Under the pieces are notes generated by a model that ran no database searches, was not told where the DNA came from, and was given only the letters and a program-made list of their open reading frames with translations. A stretch of DNA of 64,000 nt, from positions 124,001-188,000 of the forward strand of contig JAIQDT010001116.1 of NCBI GenBank assembly GCA_021521415.1, read 5' to 3'. The position numbers were made by a program, and so were the translations under genes. Position 1 is the first letter of the stretch; the number at the start of each line of letters is the position of its first letter. Shown here one piece after another: positions 22,454-34,267 of the stretch. Origin of the DNA: Bidens hawaiensis (Eukaryota > Streptophyta > Magnoliopsida > Asterales > Asteraceae).

Positions 22454-23455
22454 ATGGAAACCCTAGCTCACAATTCTAGATTGGATACTCACGAAAAGTA
22501 GATTCAACAATTACAATATGATGTTTCTAAAATAAAGCTACACTAAAAACATTGGAGGTTGCTCGTGGTGAATCCAGAGAATTTCGAAAAGAGGTGTTGA
22601 ATTGGATGAAACAACATGAACAGAAGACTGTTGCTGGGTAGCTTGGTTCGGGAGCCAATTTCGGTGAGATACTTCCCTATTCCCGTCTCAAATCTGTTCC
22701 CGATAGGAATTTTAGTCCCAAATCTGCTTCCGATAGGGATTTTTCTGGTGGTCTTCCGTCTCTAATAGCTCAATTGGAGGCAATTGTTTCCAGATCTGAA
22801 GAGCGCTTGCATTCTGGGGGCCTCGAAATTCACAATCCAGATGGGCAATTGGATGAGGATATAAGTTCCTCAAACCTTGATTTGTTTGAAATTAAGGTTT
22901 TATGTCATGATTCGGGTGTGGATATTTCAAATTTAAGGCCTGCAACTACCACTCCGATTTTCTGGTTTCACCAAATCCGAAAATCGCGTTGATAATCTAC
23001 AATCAGATTTGTCTGAGTCCTCACTGAACCCTTTTGCTTCGTTCACTTCCTTTGATTCAGATGTGAATTCAATTTTTGTACCTCACGTTCATCCAAGTCA
23101 TTCAAATATTGGTAGTAACTTGCTTCTTCAAACTTTTGAGTGGAAACCAGGTTGGGACTTTGGTTGGCTCGACTATACCTGACCTCCTGCTTTTGCTTTG
23201 AAGCTGTTTGTTTTGGATGAGGATCCTAAACCACCTGACCCGTATACAAACCTTAAATCAGATTTTCTATGGAAACTGTTTCATGGTTGGTGCAAGACTG
23301 CATATCAGGTTGATGCGGGTGTTGTTGGTTCATATCATTTGTGGGTAGTGCATGGGCAGGGTCGGCCACCTGAAGACGCATCCAAGACGATCTCCACATT
23401 GGATTTGAAATTAGTTAGCCGATTCCAGTCTTGAGGACAAGACTGTTTTGAAGGG
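22454..23455 (+). pseudogene. Gag-like and polyprotein-tail remnant with stops
   Basis: ATG at 22454 opens METLAHNSRLDTHEK, stopped by TAG. Later open stretches (22774-22992, 23198-23434) interrupt one another through frame changes. The tail just before the polypurine tract reads LEDKTVLKGG, which looks like the end of Gypsy-type polyproteins. It is probably an internally deleted element that kept parts of gag and the tail. No enzyme domain was seen. Confidence 0.6.
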
Positions 23456-23462
23456 GGGGGGA

Positions 23463-23754
23463 GTAATGATAGGAATCATATTCTAGTTTTAGTCCTAATT
23501 GTCATTTGTCTATTTTGGGAGGGGGTTAAGTGTAATTATATTTTTATAAATACGTATCAATAGCCAATAGGGAGAGGAGAGTATGTTTATGTTGAATATG
23601 GCGTTGCCATGGCTCCTGCTTATGCAGTGAGATAGGGCTAGGCCCGGAACTTGTAACCTTTACGTGTCGTTAATACAATCGTTCTTCCATCTTAACCTTA
23701 TTATCCGATCTTCACTCTATCTATCACAATCATCACATATATCAAACCCTAACA
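23463..23754 (+). repeat. 3' LTR of non-autonomous element
   Basis: It matches the 5' LTR with a few substitutions. The first bases differ slightly (GAGTAATGATAGG against TGATAATGCTAGG). Confidence 0.82.
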
Positions 23755-23759
23755 ATGTA

Positions 23760-24246
23760 TGTATGTATGTATGTTGGTATGTTGGTATAAATATATATAC
23801 ATATATGTATATATATTAGTTGTTATAATTGCTAAAGTTATTATAATATAGATATTAATAAGGGTTATATTAAAAAAAAGGTTTTTATAATAAAGAATTT
23901 AAAAAGAGTTTAAAATCTAAAATATATATATATCTAAATATAATGATGTTAATTTATATGGTTTAAGTATTTATATAAAATACCATATTTTATATAAATA
24001 TTGATATTTATTAATAATTTACGAAATTTACTTATAAAGAATTCGTTACTAATAGTGAAAATATAAATAAATACATTAAAGGTATTTTAATTTAAAATAA
24101 ATATTTTAATAAAAATCTCTTTATATATTTTATCAAAGATTATAAATATTATTTCTTCAAGTATTCTTCTTATAATTCTAATTTTATATAATTAAAATAT
24201 GCTATTTTTTTATAAAGCCTTGATAAATAAAAGTGATAATAAATTT
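23760..24246. other. AT-rich intergenic, no gene
   Basis: GTAT, TA and A/T runs dominate. No coding or element structure was recognised. Confidence 0.6.
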
Positions 24247-25144
24247 GATAATTAATTAATGCAGCATTTAATTCTCGTATAGAACACACTCGATCATCAA
24301 ATCCCAATTTCCCTATCTAGGTTTAGCTTCGTTATTCAATCCATATTTATTGTCCTCAATTTATGTTACTTATGATTTCTCGTCGGTAATTCCCGAGGAG
24401 CTTCGTTACCGCTTTCTTACCTAATCATATCTCTTGCTTATTTACTAAGGTGAGCAATCACTCCCCCCTGTTACTATTTTTAAATCCTTTTGGTAACATA
24501 TGCGTATTCACAGTATTTACCTATTTTCTAGTATTCAAAACCGCAACTGTTTATCCTTGTATGTATATCAGTTTGTCTAACTTGCTATTTGCTTACTTGC
24601 TTTATTTGAACGCAATTTGGAGAAGTTCCTCATTTATAGTATGATCATACGACTATCTTTGGCAACCGATGTCCATTTTTATGGCAACGGTTTAGTCCTT
24701 TCTTGGTAGCCAATGTCCATTTATATGGAATTGGTTGAACCTTTTCTTTATGGTTTGATTGATTGTTTATGTGCTATGGCTTAACTTTTTATCTCACAGG
24801 AACAGTTTGCACTTTTATTTATTATTATAGTCTTAAATCTGGTGTTATACTCACTCAACCCAGTGTTGACAAAACCTATTGTATTTTTAACACATATACA
24901 AGTTATCGTGTGATGTGATTATCAAGATTATTTGAAGCAACTTAGGATACATGTTAGAGAAGAAGATAAAAGAATTTAATTTTGGATGTTTATTTTACTT
25001 GTTTATTTATGAGTTTGATGTACTTGATTATTTAATTAAATTTAATAGATATTGTAACTTTTAATATTGCATGATAGTACATTGAGAGTTGTGAGCAATC
25101 TGCTCATGCCCCAGACATTTCCGTCTTAGGTTGGGGTGTGACAC
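24247..25144 (+). repeat. Gypsy-like LTR terminal part
   Basis: The last bases, GGTTGGGGTGTGACA, and an upstream ACTCACTCAACCCAGTGTTGACA block resemble the 3' part of the solo LTR at 34268-36616 (which has CTCACCAAC and GTGTTGACA, and ends GGTCGGGGTGTGACA). The 5' boundary was not found; no CGTAC partner of the right flank was seen. Confidence 0.5.
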
Positions 25145-26089
25145 GTACTAATCATAAAGCGTCAAAAAGTCAATACCGAATTTATACCAGCGGTACCCGA
25201 TAACATTTGCTCAGCCCTATCATCAACGATATCGTTTTACTTTTTAGCGATTACATAGTTGGGAATCTCAATAGGTTTTGAACATATAATTCACAATTAT
25301 GTATTCAATTACAAAATTATAAAATGAGCTCATTTAGACTATTTAGTTTTATAAGTAGGTCATAAAGGAACTTAAAGAAGTAAAGATCTAATAATTTTTC
25401 TCATTCAAACATTAGACAGTTGTCTTAGTTTAGTTGTGAATATTTGTGGATAACATTTTGCTTTCTGAATTATGATTATTAGTTTATTATATATATATAT
25501 TTATATTCTTTATGTATATGATTATGTTTAGTGGTAAATGAATCTAAATCATGTGCAACTGATTTGTTGCATTTTGTTAAGCATATTGCTAGATATAATG
25601 ATATTGAACATGGGAGAGGTTTATCATGTCATTGGGGGTTCTCATTATTCTAAGGATACAGAAGGGTGAACATGCAAGTTAACAAGATATTTTGTGTAAT
25701 TTGACTCGTTTCATGTATTGCTTTGACATGTGTGATTGAGACTAAAATTGCATGTGTACATACTATTGTTATGCTGGATTTGGTGCATTGATGTTTACAA
25801 TTTGCTTTAGTTATCTATCACACATGCATAAATTAAGGAGGCTAAACCATACACATTTTATTTTTGACTTCTGAAAGTCTAACTGTGTATTGTATTGACA
25901 GATATGAGCTTTACAAGATGAAACAAGTGTAATAGTTGGAGGGAAGGTTAACCGAGTCAACATTCGGGTACCGAGTAAAAAGTGGCAACTATTTATACGG
26001 TCATAGTTGGTTGACCCGAATCATTAACAACTTTGTATTTTGATTTATGCAAAGAACTTTATACATACATTAATGTTTTTCGTGTTTAA
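25145..26089. other. Intergenic, likely inside a Helitron
   Basis: There is no gene. AT-rich sequence leads to a Helitron-like 3' end at 26121, so part of this may be Helitron body; the 5' end was not found. Confidence 0.4.
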
Positions 26090-26121
26090 ACGCGCTGCAA
26101 CGCGCACAGGCCAATTGCTAG
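26090..26121 (+). mobile_element. Helitron-like 3' terminus
   Basis: CGCGCTGCAACGCGCA forms a small hairpin about a dozen bases before CTAG (26118-26121), followed by T. A hairpin followed by CTRR and then T is the usual Helitron 3' end. Confidence 0.6.
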
Positions 26122-26224
26122 TTTAAAATTCAATTTAAAGAAAAACAACCCCCTCTAGATTTCCGGTTCAATGATTTATTCAGACCTATTTAACTAGATA
26201 GATCCTACATATATATGGTAGTGT

Positions 26225-26700
26225 AAATGGTTAATTCAAGTGATAATTAAACACAAGTGTTTAATACTAACTCGTAAAATCTAATTACCAAATTATAAAT
26301 GGCAAATAAACCTTATTTACCAAACCGCCTAGGATGTGAGAAAATCGAATGCAGACGATAAGAGACGGACAATTGAATCATGGACAATTTGTTTAAATAA
26401 ATCAAACCGCAAGTATTTCTCAGAAAATGAAAAACAATCCAAAGACCAGCCTAAAATAGAAACAATTCATAAAAATTACACTAATGTTTTCAACCTTGTT
26501 TGAATAAAATTAAACTAGTAAAAGAAAAAAATCACTTGCTCGTGTCTCCGCTCAAATACAAAACGACCCCAACTATGATGCCTTGATCTCTGTGGCTCTG
26601 TGACAGTAGCCAACGTGCTGCCAGTCCACTTTTGTTGCCTACACACCACCATATATTCCCTAAATATACGGGGTCCACGTTTTGTGGAGTTAACTAAGGC
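26225..26700 (+). repeat. Direct duplication L, left copy
   Basis: From the block TCAAGTGATAATTAAACAC to TATATTCCCTAAATA, it matches 28795-29225 with moderate divergence. Shared marks are ACCGCCTAGGATGT and AACGTGCTGCCAGTCCAC. No coding content. Confidence 0.85.
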
Positions 26701-27089
26701 CCCCACCTTTTTTTTTTTCGTTTTATATGATTAATTCTTCTATTCATCTGTCAGCTTTTGTACGAAGCCCTCACGTGATTATCAGTCCAATTAAGTTATT
26801 AACTCTTGCATTCAGCTATCTTATAAAAAGCGATTTTCTAACCACAACGATAACGGTGGTGTGGTTAGAACACGGTCTAACCGTGTCATATAGCTTTATC
26901 CATGATTTATAGGGGTATTTAAAAAAAATGTTTTTTTTCTTTTATGTTTAATGTTTGTTTTAGTTTTAATTTAATTTTTTTTATTATTGTTTTCTATTTT
27001 GTTGTTGTATTAAAAAGATATTTTTATTGATTTTTGTTATCAACAATAAGCCCAATTTAAAAATTATAACGAAACAATTTAAATAAACG

Positions 27090-27134
<45 letters not shown>

Positions 27135-27230
27135 CACACAACCATTAAAACAAGTTTGTACAAATAATAACAAAATTTTGAAATCTATCTAAATGGCAGC
27201 TTCACCAGTGTGCTAACAGGCGATGATTAA
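26701..27230. other. Intergenic, with first unit of a tandem repeat
   Basis: 26701-27090 is AT-rich with no gene. A TA/GTAT microsatellite lies at 27091-27134. From about 27153, AGTTTGTACAAATAATAA starts a unit repeated at 28227 and 28364. Confidence 0.6.
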
Positions 27231-28074
27231 GGTGCTATTTGTTTTTTCATAGGTAAATGGCTACAGTCCGCGGACCACATCTGTAAACATCTGTAGCATA
27301 AGAGGTACGTGGACCAAACCTCTGCAGTGTGCAACAAGAAGACTATTTGTTTTTTAATGTCTGCAGACTACTAAAATAAACCAAAATTTAAATAAACTGA
27401 AACTTAAATAAAAAAAGGACTTCAACATCGAAATTTAAATAATAGTCAACAACATCGAAATAATATATATAACTTAGTGTAATAATATACATCGAAATTT
27501 AAATAATAGTACTGTGATGATGCAAAGGGTAAAGCAGATGCAGATTGAATTGCAACTTTTTGATTCAATTCAATCGGCCAATCTTTTAGCATTCCGACTC
27601 GACCCGGTTGCAATCCTCCGGATCGGTGTCACCTTCCCGGAGCGGCAACACCGAACCAAATTCTTCCGCCGTAGAAGTACCGAATCCACCTCCGGCCGCC
27701 GCAGCCACAAGCCAAACGCCATCGTATTAGACGCCGTGATCGAGAACTCAGTTATGATTAATGTTATTCCTAATAATGAGGAAATGAAATGGGTGGAGGG
27801 GCTGGTATGGGGGTGGAGGTGGCTGGGTTTGAGAGAGGAGAGTAGAGGAGATTAGGGGTTGAGAGAAAATCTGATGAGAATGTGTTAGAAGAGGTTTTAG
27901 AAGAGGCTAGAAGTGGTTGGACCATGTCTGCACCAGAAAGTGGGAGCGCAGATGATTTTTAACGAAACATCTTCGGAAAAACAAACAATCTGCAGAGGGC
28001 AATGTCTGCGCATGGTCTGCGCTGCACAGACAGAAGAGGCCAGGAAGTTTTTTTGGGGAAAAACAAAGACCACC
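27231..28074. mobile_element. PIF/Harbinger-like MITE with TAA target duplication
   Basis: The ends GGTGCTATTTGTTTTTTC (left) and the complement of GGTGGTCTTTGTTTTTCC (right) are flanked by TAA at 27228-27230 and 28075-28077. The tandem sister unit near 28300 reads GTGATTAAATCTTAG with a single TAA, an empty site that confirms the insertion. The ends and TAA fit PIF/Harbinger (Tourist-like) elements. The interior holds a GC-rich open frame. Confidence 0.82.
27514..27855 (+). CDS. ORF inside MITE, possible captured gene fragment
   Basis: 113 codons starting MMMQRVKQMQ. The part at about 27590-27750 is much richer in G and C than its surroundings and has coding-like use (for example FPERQHRTKFFRRRSTES). 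No domain was recognised. MITEs of several families pick up host exons, so this may be a captured fragment, not a gene of the element. It has no intron, and no promoter was seen. Confidence 0.35.
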   Translation: MMMQRVKQMQIELQLFDSIQSANLLAFRLDPVAILRIGVTFPERQHRTKFFRRRSTESTSGRRSHKPNAIVLDAVIENSVMINVIPNNEEMKWVEGLVWGWRWLGLREESRGD

Positions 28075-28077
28075 TAA

Positions 28078-28480
28078 ATCATAGGATTTACGTGACGATA
28101 AAAAAACAAAAAACCACCACCACAATCACAATCTGACCATGAAGCGAGCACATCAATCATTAGGCGCGGCCGCGAGGACGACGACGTTGTATAATAAAAA
28201 ACACAAAAGCCACCACTATTACAGCGAGTTTGTACAAATAATAATAAATTGTAGAAATATATCTAAATGACAACGTCATCAGCGTGTTAACAAAAGGTGA
28301 TTAAATCTTAGAATTTACGTGACAATAAAAAACACAAAAAACCACACCACCATAATTACAACGAGTTTGTAAAAATAATAACAAAATGTAGAAATATATT
28401 TAAATGGCAGCGTCATCAGCGTGTTAACAAACGACGATTAAATCTTAAGATTTACGTGACAACAAAAAAAAACACAAATT
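28078..28480 (+). repeat. Tandem repeat units of about 137 bp
   Basis: The unit contains AGTTTGTACAAATAATAA, TCATCAGCGTGTTAACAAA and ATTTACGTGACAATAAAAAA. Starts are near 27153 (split by the MITE), 28227 and 28364. ACCATGAAGCGAGCACA occurs near 28137 and 28498. Confidence 0.8.
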
Positions 28481-28794
28481 GCCACCACCACGTTTTGACC
28501 ATGAAGCGAGCACACCGAGCGTTAAGCGCGACCGCAAGGAATATCCTGCATCGTAGTAAGCCTCGGTGGCTTGATAAGGGTTTTGATCAATTGGTCAATG
28601 AGACTAACAATCGATGAAGACATGATGGTCAACTTCAATTCTTGACTCAAAAGTTGATTTCTAACTTAACAAACTTGATTTTTCTTCGCATTGAGTTGTG
28701 AATTGCGAGTCTGACTAACTTGCAAATTGCTGAGTTGCCAATTTGGTGGTTTTGCGTATAAGATGTATTTGCGAATCAGAAAGACGGACAATTG

Positions 28795-29225
28795 AAAATG
28801 GTTAAATCAAGTGATAATTAAACACAAGTTTTTAATACTAACTCGATTTATAAATGGTAAATAACCCTTAGTCACCAAACCGCCTAGGATGTAAGAAAGC
28901 CGAATGCAAACGACAAAAGACGGACAATTGAATCGTGGACCATTTGTTTAAATAAATAAAAACCGCAAGTATTTCTCAAACAATGAGAAACAATCCAAAA
29001 CCAGCCTAATATAAAAACTATTCATGAAAATATAATTAAAATTATCAAACTTGTTTGAATAAAACTAAACTAGTAAAAGATAAAAAATTACTAGCTCGTG
29101 TCTTCGCTCAAATACAACCCCCTCCCCCCCCCCCCCCCACTATGATGCCTTGATCACTGTGCACAGTTGCCAACGTGCTGCCAGTCCACTTTGGCTGCCT
29201 ATACACGCCATATATTCCCTAAATA
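28795..29225 (+). repeat. Direct duplication L, right copy
   Basis: It matches 26225-26700. It includes a C-run at 29110-29137 absent from the left copy. The SINE-like unit follows at its end. Confidence 0.85.
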
Positions 29226-29239
29226 GTTTTGTGATTTTT

Positions 29240-29569
29240 TTTTCGATATGTTGACACGTGAACACTCATTTTACAAGTGAGAGATAGAGGTTTCAAATCT
29301 TACTATCACCAATTTATATGAGAGATATGAAGAATGACCATGACTTGTCAGGGTTCGAGTCCTGATCTCACCCAATTTTACCGGCTCCTCGTTGCCGTGC
29401 CATTTGGCGGGCGTGAGGGTCGGGTTTTATCCGGTGAATCCCTCAATAGGTGAAACGCTAGGGGTTCCGTCCGTCCAGACTAGTGGCCGGCTCGGGCTAC
29501 CTTTAGCCAATGGGGGGCCGCGTACGGAGTAACGACGTTACTTAGTTGGTCGTTCAAAAAAAAAAATTA
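29240..29569 (+). mobile_element. SINE-like element (tRNA-derived)
   Basis: GGGTTCGAGTCC near 29351 is a Pol III B box. A GC-rich body and a final poly(A) (AAAAAAAAAAA near 29558) follow. Sequence on both sides continues as in duplication L, so this is an insertion. The A box and target duplication are unclear. Confidence 0.6.
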
Positions 29570-29606
29570 TCATCCCACCACCTTTTTTTTCGTTTTATAT
29601 TATTAA

Positions 29607-29632
29607 CTAGTTTTATCCCCCCGAATTCGGGT
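29607..29632 (-). mobile_element. Helitron-like 3' terminus, minus strand
   Basis: Read on the minus strand, CCCGAATTCGGG forms a hairpin, followed about 10 bases later by CTAG (29607-29610) and T. The body would extend to higher coordinates; its 5' end was not found. Confidence 0.55.
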
Positions 29633-29769
29633 CAAATACATGAGAAACCTCCATTTAAAAATCTAGCAAATCTGATGACTCCAAAAAAAGGGACGACCAC
29701 ATCGCGACACATAGGATTTTTATGATTTCGTTTATATATATTATAGATTCTTCTATTCATCTATCAACT

Positions 29770-30090
29770 TTCAACTTTATATTCATATTTTTCGTATTCT
29801 TTATGTTGTGTGTACTTAAATAGTATATAACTTTAATAAAAATAGTTTTTATAACACACAACTTATGTTAAAACATCTACATGTCTATATTTCATAGTTT
29901 ACAAAATATGACTTCAATGGATGATGAAGTTTTAATTAATATGTCTTAGAATTATATTTTATATTGTTATTTTTCTTTATTTGTCTCTGTATGTTGGTTT
30001 CTTTTAATTAAAACAACAATGTGATACTTAATAATAATAATAATGCTAGATTATCTGATGTTTACAATTTATTGAAGTGTATATAACACA
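29770..30090 (+). repeat. Inverted repeat P, left copy
   Basis: The reverse complement closely matches 37215-37570 (blocks such as GTTTTAATTAAAAGAAAC and TAATAAAAATAGTTTTTATAAC). The copies lie 7 kb apart in opposite orientation. No coding content. Confidence 0.8.
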
Positions 30091-30114
30091 AACACACACA
30101 CACACATATATATA

Positions 30115-30474
30115 TATACACGGTGAGGATTTGAAGAGAATTTTTTCAAATTGAAAACTTTGAAAATCATTTTGGGCTACAAAGAAACATCTAAAAATAT
30201 TATTAAAAACTTATTAGACGAAAAATATCGAAAATTTTTAAAAAGTAAAAGAACCAAAATTTTTTACTTTTCATTCCGATTTCATATATGTATAATTTGC
30301 TAAAACAATTTTTTTTTATAAAATTTGGATGAATAATAAAAAATTTTGGTTTTTTTACTTTTTTAATTTTCTCATTTTTTTTGTTTTATAACTTTTTTTT
30401 ATTTTTTTAAAGATTTTTTATGCTTCAAAATAGTTCTCAGAGTTTTCAATTTCAAAATGGTTCTCACATGATCC
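30115..30474. mobile_element. MITE-like unit in TA repeats
   Basis: The ends GGTGAGGATTTGAAGAGAA and, inverted, GTTAGGATCATGTGAGAACC are imperfect inverted repeats flanked by TA runs. The interior is A/T homopolymer-rich. Confidence 0.5.
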
Positions 30475-30507
30475 TAACTATATATATATATATATAAATA
30501 TATATAT

Positions 30508-31204
30508 GATTGATTTCTTTTGAGAACTGGTTTGAGTTTTAAGAACTCGTAAGAACTCAACTTAACAACTTTTTTTTTCGAATTTTTTTTACACATGTGT
30601 AATACGTAAGTGTAAGTAATGTACAAAAAATTACAGTATTTTTTTACACACCGAATCGACTTATTACACATGCGTAACTAACATTTAAACTTGTGTAATT
30701 ATCAAATATACTTATTCTCTCTCCTGATTAATTTTTTAATCAGATTTATTTTTAGCCACATCTTCCATACTCATTTAATTAAATGTGTGATCCATATTGA
30801 GTTCTCAAAGTTCTAACAACTCATGAGGTTCTCAATTTATCCCTCCCCTATATATATATATATATATATGATTGATTTTTTTGAGAAACACTTTGAGTTT
30901 TAAGAACTCGAAAGAATTCAACGTAACAATTTTTTTTAGAATTCTTTTTACACATATGTAATACGTAAGTGTATGTAATGTAATAAAATTAAAATATTTT
31001 TTACACGCTGAATCGACTTATTACGCATATGTAACTAACATTTAAACTTGTGTAATAATAAAAAATCTTTATTCTCTTTCCTGATTAATTTTTTAACCAG
31101 ATTTATTCACAGCTACATATTCGATACCTATTTAATTAATTGTGTGGTTTATATTGAGTTATTGAAGTTTTTACAACTTATCAAGTTCTCAAAAGATCCT
31201 TCTC
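30508..31204. mobile_element. Two head-to-tail MITE-like units in TA repeats
   Basis: The units start GATTGATTT at 30508 and 30870, and both contain GAGTTTTAAGAACTCG, ATACGTAAGTGTA, GAATCGACTTATTAC and CTGATTAATTTTTTAA. The ends carry inverted GAGAA/TTCTC motifs. TA runs surround both. No coding capacity. Confidence 0.65.
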
Positions 31205-31260
31205 ATATATATATATATATATATTTCCGTGTGTGTAATACGGGATCTAACATAGTTTAG

Positions 31261-32098
31261 CTAAATTATAAACCACATGTTTTAAAGTCCACCTGTAGTA
31301 CGTCAATTAATTATTTTCAGTAAGTAATGAATCAAATTAGAGTTCATTAGCTGTGATAATATTTGATAGGCATGCTAACATATAAAAGTGTAGCGGAGTT
31401 TGAATTTTAATGGGTCGTTTTAACTCGTCTTCGTCCCAACTTGCATGATGATAAAAAATCTGAAAGCGATATATTTTCGAGTTATATCAATGCATCTTAC
31501 TAACAATCAATAAGTAAACAATAGTTCCTAAAATGCACATATCAATGTATACCTCTATAGTTTTGGTTGATAATGCACATCTAGGGTAATGAATCTATAT
31601 ATGTTTCTAAAAGCATCTTAGCTATGCCTGAATATTGGTCATTGATCTAATACACATGGATGCATAAGTGATACATATGGCTTTGTGGGTTAATATTGAG
31701 TAGGCAATGCATAATTTAACGGTAGTAGACAATGCATCAATATCACAATTTTGTCCAAAGTGCACCAAACCTGAACAGACGATAACCAAAATACATAATT
31801 GCATTTCCTGAACAAAAGTTGAAAGTAAATGCATTTAGGTAATTTTGAAATCGAATACACTAAAAAAAAACAGCAACCAAAAATTAAATAGATCTTTAGC
31901 ATTTTATTTTGAATTTAACTTGTTCTTGACATGCATGGCTTCATGTTTAAAAGTCCGGGAATGACTTTTACAGATCTTGTACGCATTGGGGGGGGGGGGG
32001 ATCGACCCCAACAATATAACCACATTTTGAACCCATTTGAAGAAATTAGCCGGTAAAAACAAACAAAAACATATGACAAACTTAACACTTACATATCA
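31261..32098. other. Intergenic, no gene
   Basis: AT-rich. The short frames here are broken and lack domains. A run of about 13 G is at 31987-32000. Confidence 0.6.
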
Positions 32099-32106
32099 GG
32101 TACAAC

Positions 32107-33040
32107 TAAGGGTGACATAAACCCTTTCAAATGAGTCAATTTGAGTTGTTTTAAAAGTTAAATGAGTTGGTTTTGGTAAAAGGTTTTAACTAAATGGGTC
32201 AAAATGAGTCATTTGAAATTATATTCTTTTATTTTCGGGTCAAAATGGGTCGACAAGTTCAAAGAAATTGGTCGATGTGGGTTAGTGTCCTAAGGAAATG
32301 TGACATGTTTCGGAATGGGTTTTCGTACAAGACAGGGTTCGGCACGAAATGGGTTTCAGATTAGAACGGGTTCGGTTCAGGTTTCAAGCCAACATGAGTT
32401 TTCACCCGTGACGTGTTGGGTTTTGGTTTCTTTTGTTACTTTCTGGTAGATTCTGGACTCGTTTTTGTCTGTTTTTCAGTTTCGTTTTTGTTCGAATTGA
32501 ATTCTTTTAGTTTCGTTTTGATTGTATTTTTCGATTTCGATTGATGTGCTCCGGATTTGGCTCTTTGTTTCATTTTCGTCGATTCTTTCGGTTTCGGTTA
32601 GATTCTAGGTGGGTTTTTTTATGGAACGAGGACAACGTAGGACACATTTTAGTGTTTTTACTTTTTTTTTTGTTTATGATTTATATTTTGAGTTATAATT
32701 TTTTTATTATTATTTTTGAATATTTTTTTGAGGGTTTTTTTATCTTAATAGAAAACTTCTTAAATTTTTTTTTTTAAAAAATCATAACTTAAAATATAAA
32801 TAAAAAACGAAAAATCTAAAAAAACTAAAATGTTTCCGCTGTTATTCTCGTTCACAAAAAAAAAAAAAAAAACTCAAAACCCGGTTCGACCATAACCTAT
32901 TTCGACCCAAACCAAAACAACCCCTTTTTTTTAATTGACTAGTTTTGGCCAAAACTCATTCTGACCCATACTCGTTTTGACCCATTACTCATTTCAACTC
33001 ATGACTCGTTCGACCCAACCCAGTTCATTTGCCACCTTTA
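32107..33040. mobile_element. hAT-like MITE
   Basis: The ends TAAGGGTGACATAAACCC and, inverted, TAAAGGTGGCAAATGAAC are imperfect inverted repeats. The 8-bp flanks GGTACAAC (32099-32106) and GGCACAAC (33041-33048) differ at one base. The interior has GGGTCAAAATGGGTCG-type and GACCCA-type repeats in opposite orientation on the two sides. No transposase. Confidence 0.78.
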
Positions 33041-33048
33041 GGCACAAC

Positions 33049-34262
33049 AATAAAATCTACACCAATTTGAATTTATCCAAGATGTGCAAATCACGCTAAT
33101 TGAACCACAAGACAGATAATCCTTTGATTGGGTCGTTGATGATGAATTGATGCACCCATGTTCATAATGTTTTTTGAGAGATTTGGTTTGACATATTCAA
33201 CGAGGCTCGTAATTAGGGGCTTTATTTAGGGATTGTTAGTGAGTGAAAAAAAAAAGAGGGTGATTACACTTGTGATTTTTGACTCATTGACTTGGCGTAC
33301 TCACCAGAATGAAATCCGACGATGTCACTTTTCTTCTTCGACTCTTTGATAGAAGCCTGATAAATGATGCGGCATTTGAAGGGTATTGAACCTATAGGTT
33401 TATCAATGGTTAAAGAAATGTATTTTCGATTTAATTTTTCTTGTTCTATGGTTTTTATCCCAATTAAAATTCCATGATCCTTGTCAAATTGATTTGTAAT
33501 TTTGGTTGTTCTTTGGTTTGGGGATCGATAACAACAATTGAATATCCTTTCGATTGTTGTTTTTTTCCTGTCAGTTTAATTCCAATGATCTTGTTGAAAA
33601 CATAATCTTTACTATGTGTAATACACCAAACAAGAGCAAATTTAAACGTTGGTTTTAAGAGATATACATTTTCCAATGCATAAAGTACAAGGGTAATAAA
33701 GGACAAAGTGGTCTTTTAAACATAATCTACACACGTTTATTGTTCATTTGATTTCAACAAATATAATTACAAGTTTGGTACCTTAATTATAGTTCAATTT
33801 TGTTAATTTAAGAAATAATTACAACTTTCATCCTCATGTTTACCCAAGTTTTACTCTAACTTTATTCTTTTTGGTTTTCTTGTTATGTCTTTTATAAAAA
33901 CTTGATTAAAACTAAATCTGAACATACCAATTTAACGAGCTTATTTTTATAGACATGTCAATACAACAAAATTTTAAAACAGATAAACGGCTTAAATTGT
34001 ACAAGTTATTAATGCATGAATATAAGCATGAATGTACAAGTTAGTTTTACAACTAAAAATTAATTACAAGTATAGTACCTCAACTTTACTCAAATTTTAT
34101 TATTTTAAGAATTACTTACAACTTTGACCCCTCATGTTTATATAAATATTATTTTTTTTATATGTTTTATAAAAAATATGATTAAAGGTACTCAAATCAT
34201 ATAAATATCAAAATAATCAAGGCGAACTTGAGTTTAAGATTTTATCTTTAATTTCGAGTTGA
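33049..34262. other. Intergenic, no gene
   Basis: AT-rich with only short, unconvincing open frames. No element boundaries were recognised. Confidence 0.6.
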
Positions 34263-34267
34263 CCTGA

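Larger units (their letters stand above)
22106..23754 (+). mobile_element. Short non-autonomous LTR retrotransposon (probably Gypsy-derived)
   Basis: Two direct LTRs, 22106-22399 and about 23463-23754, flank about 1.06 kb. ATGTA (22101-22105 and 23755-23759) is the target duplication; the insertion is in a GTAT microsatellite. The left LTR is followed by TTGGTCCGACC, a likely primer-binding site. A G-run polypurine tract (AAGGGGGGGG) sits before the right LTR. There is no reverse transcriptase or integrase, so movement would need enzymes from elsewhere. Confidence 0.85.
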
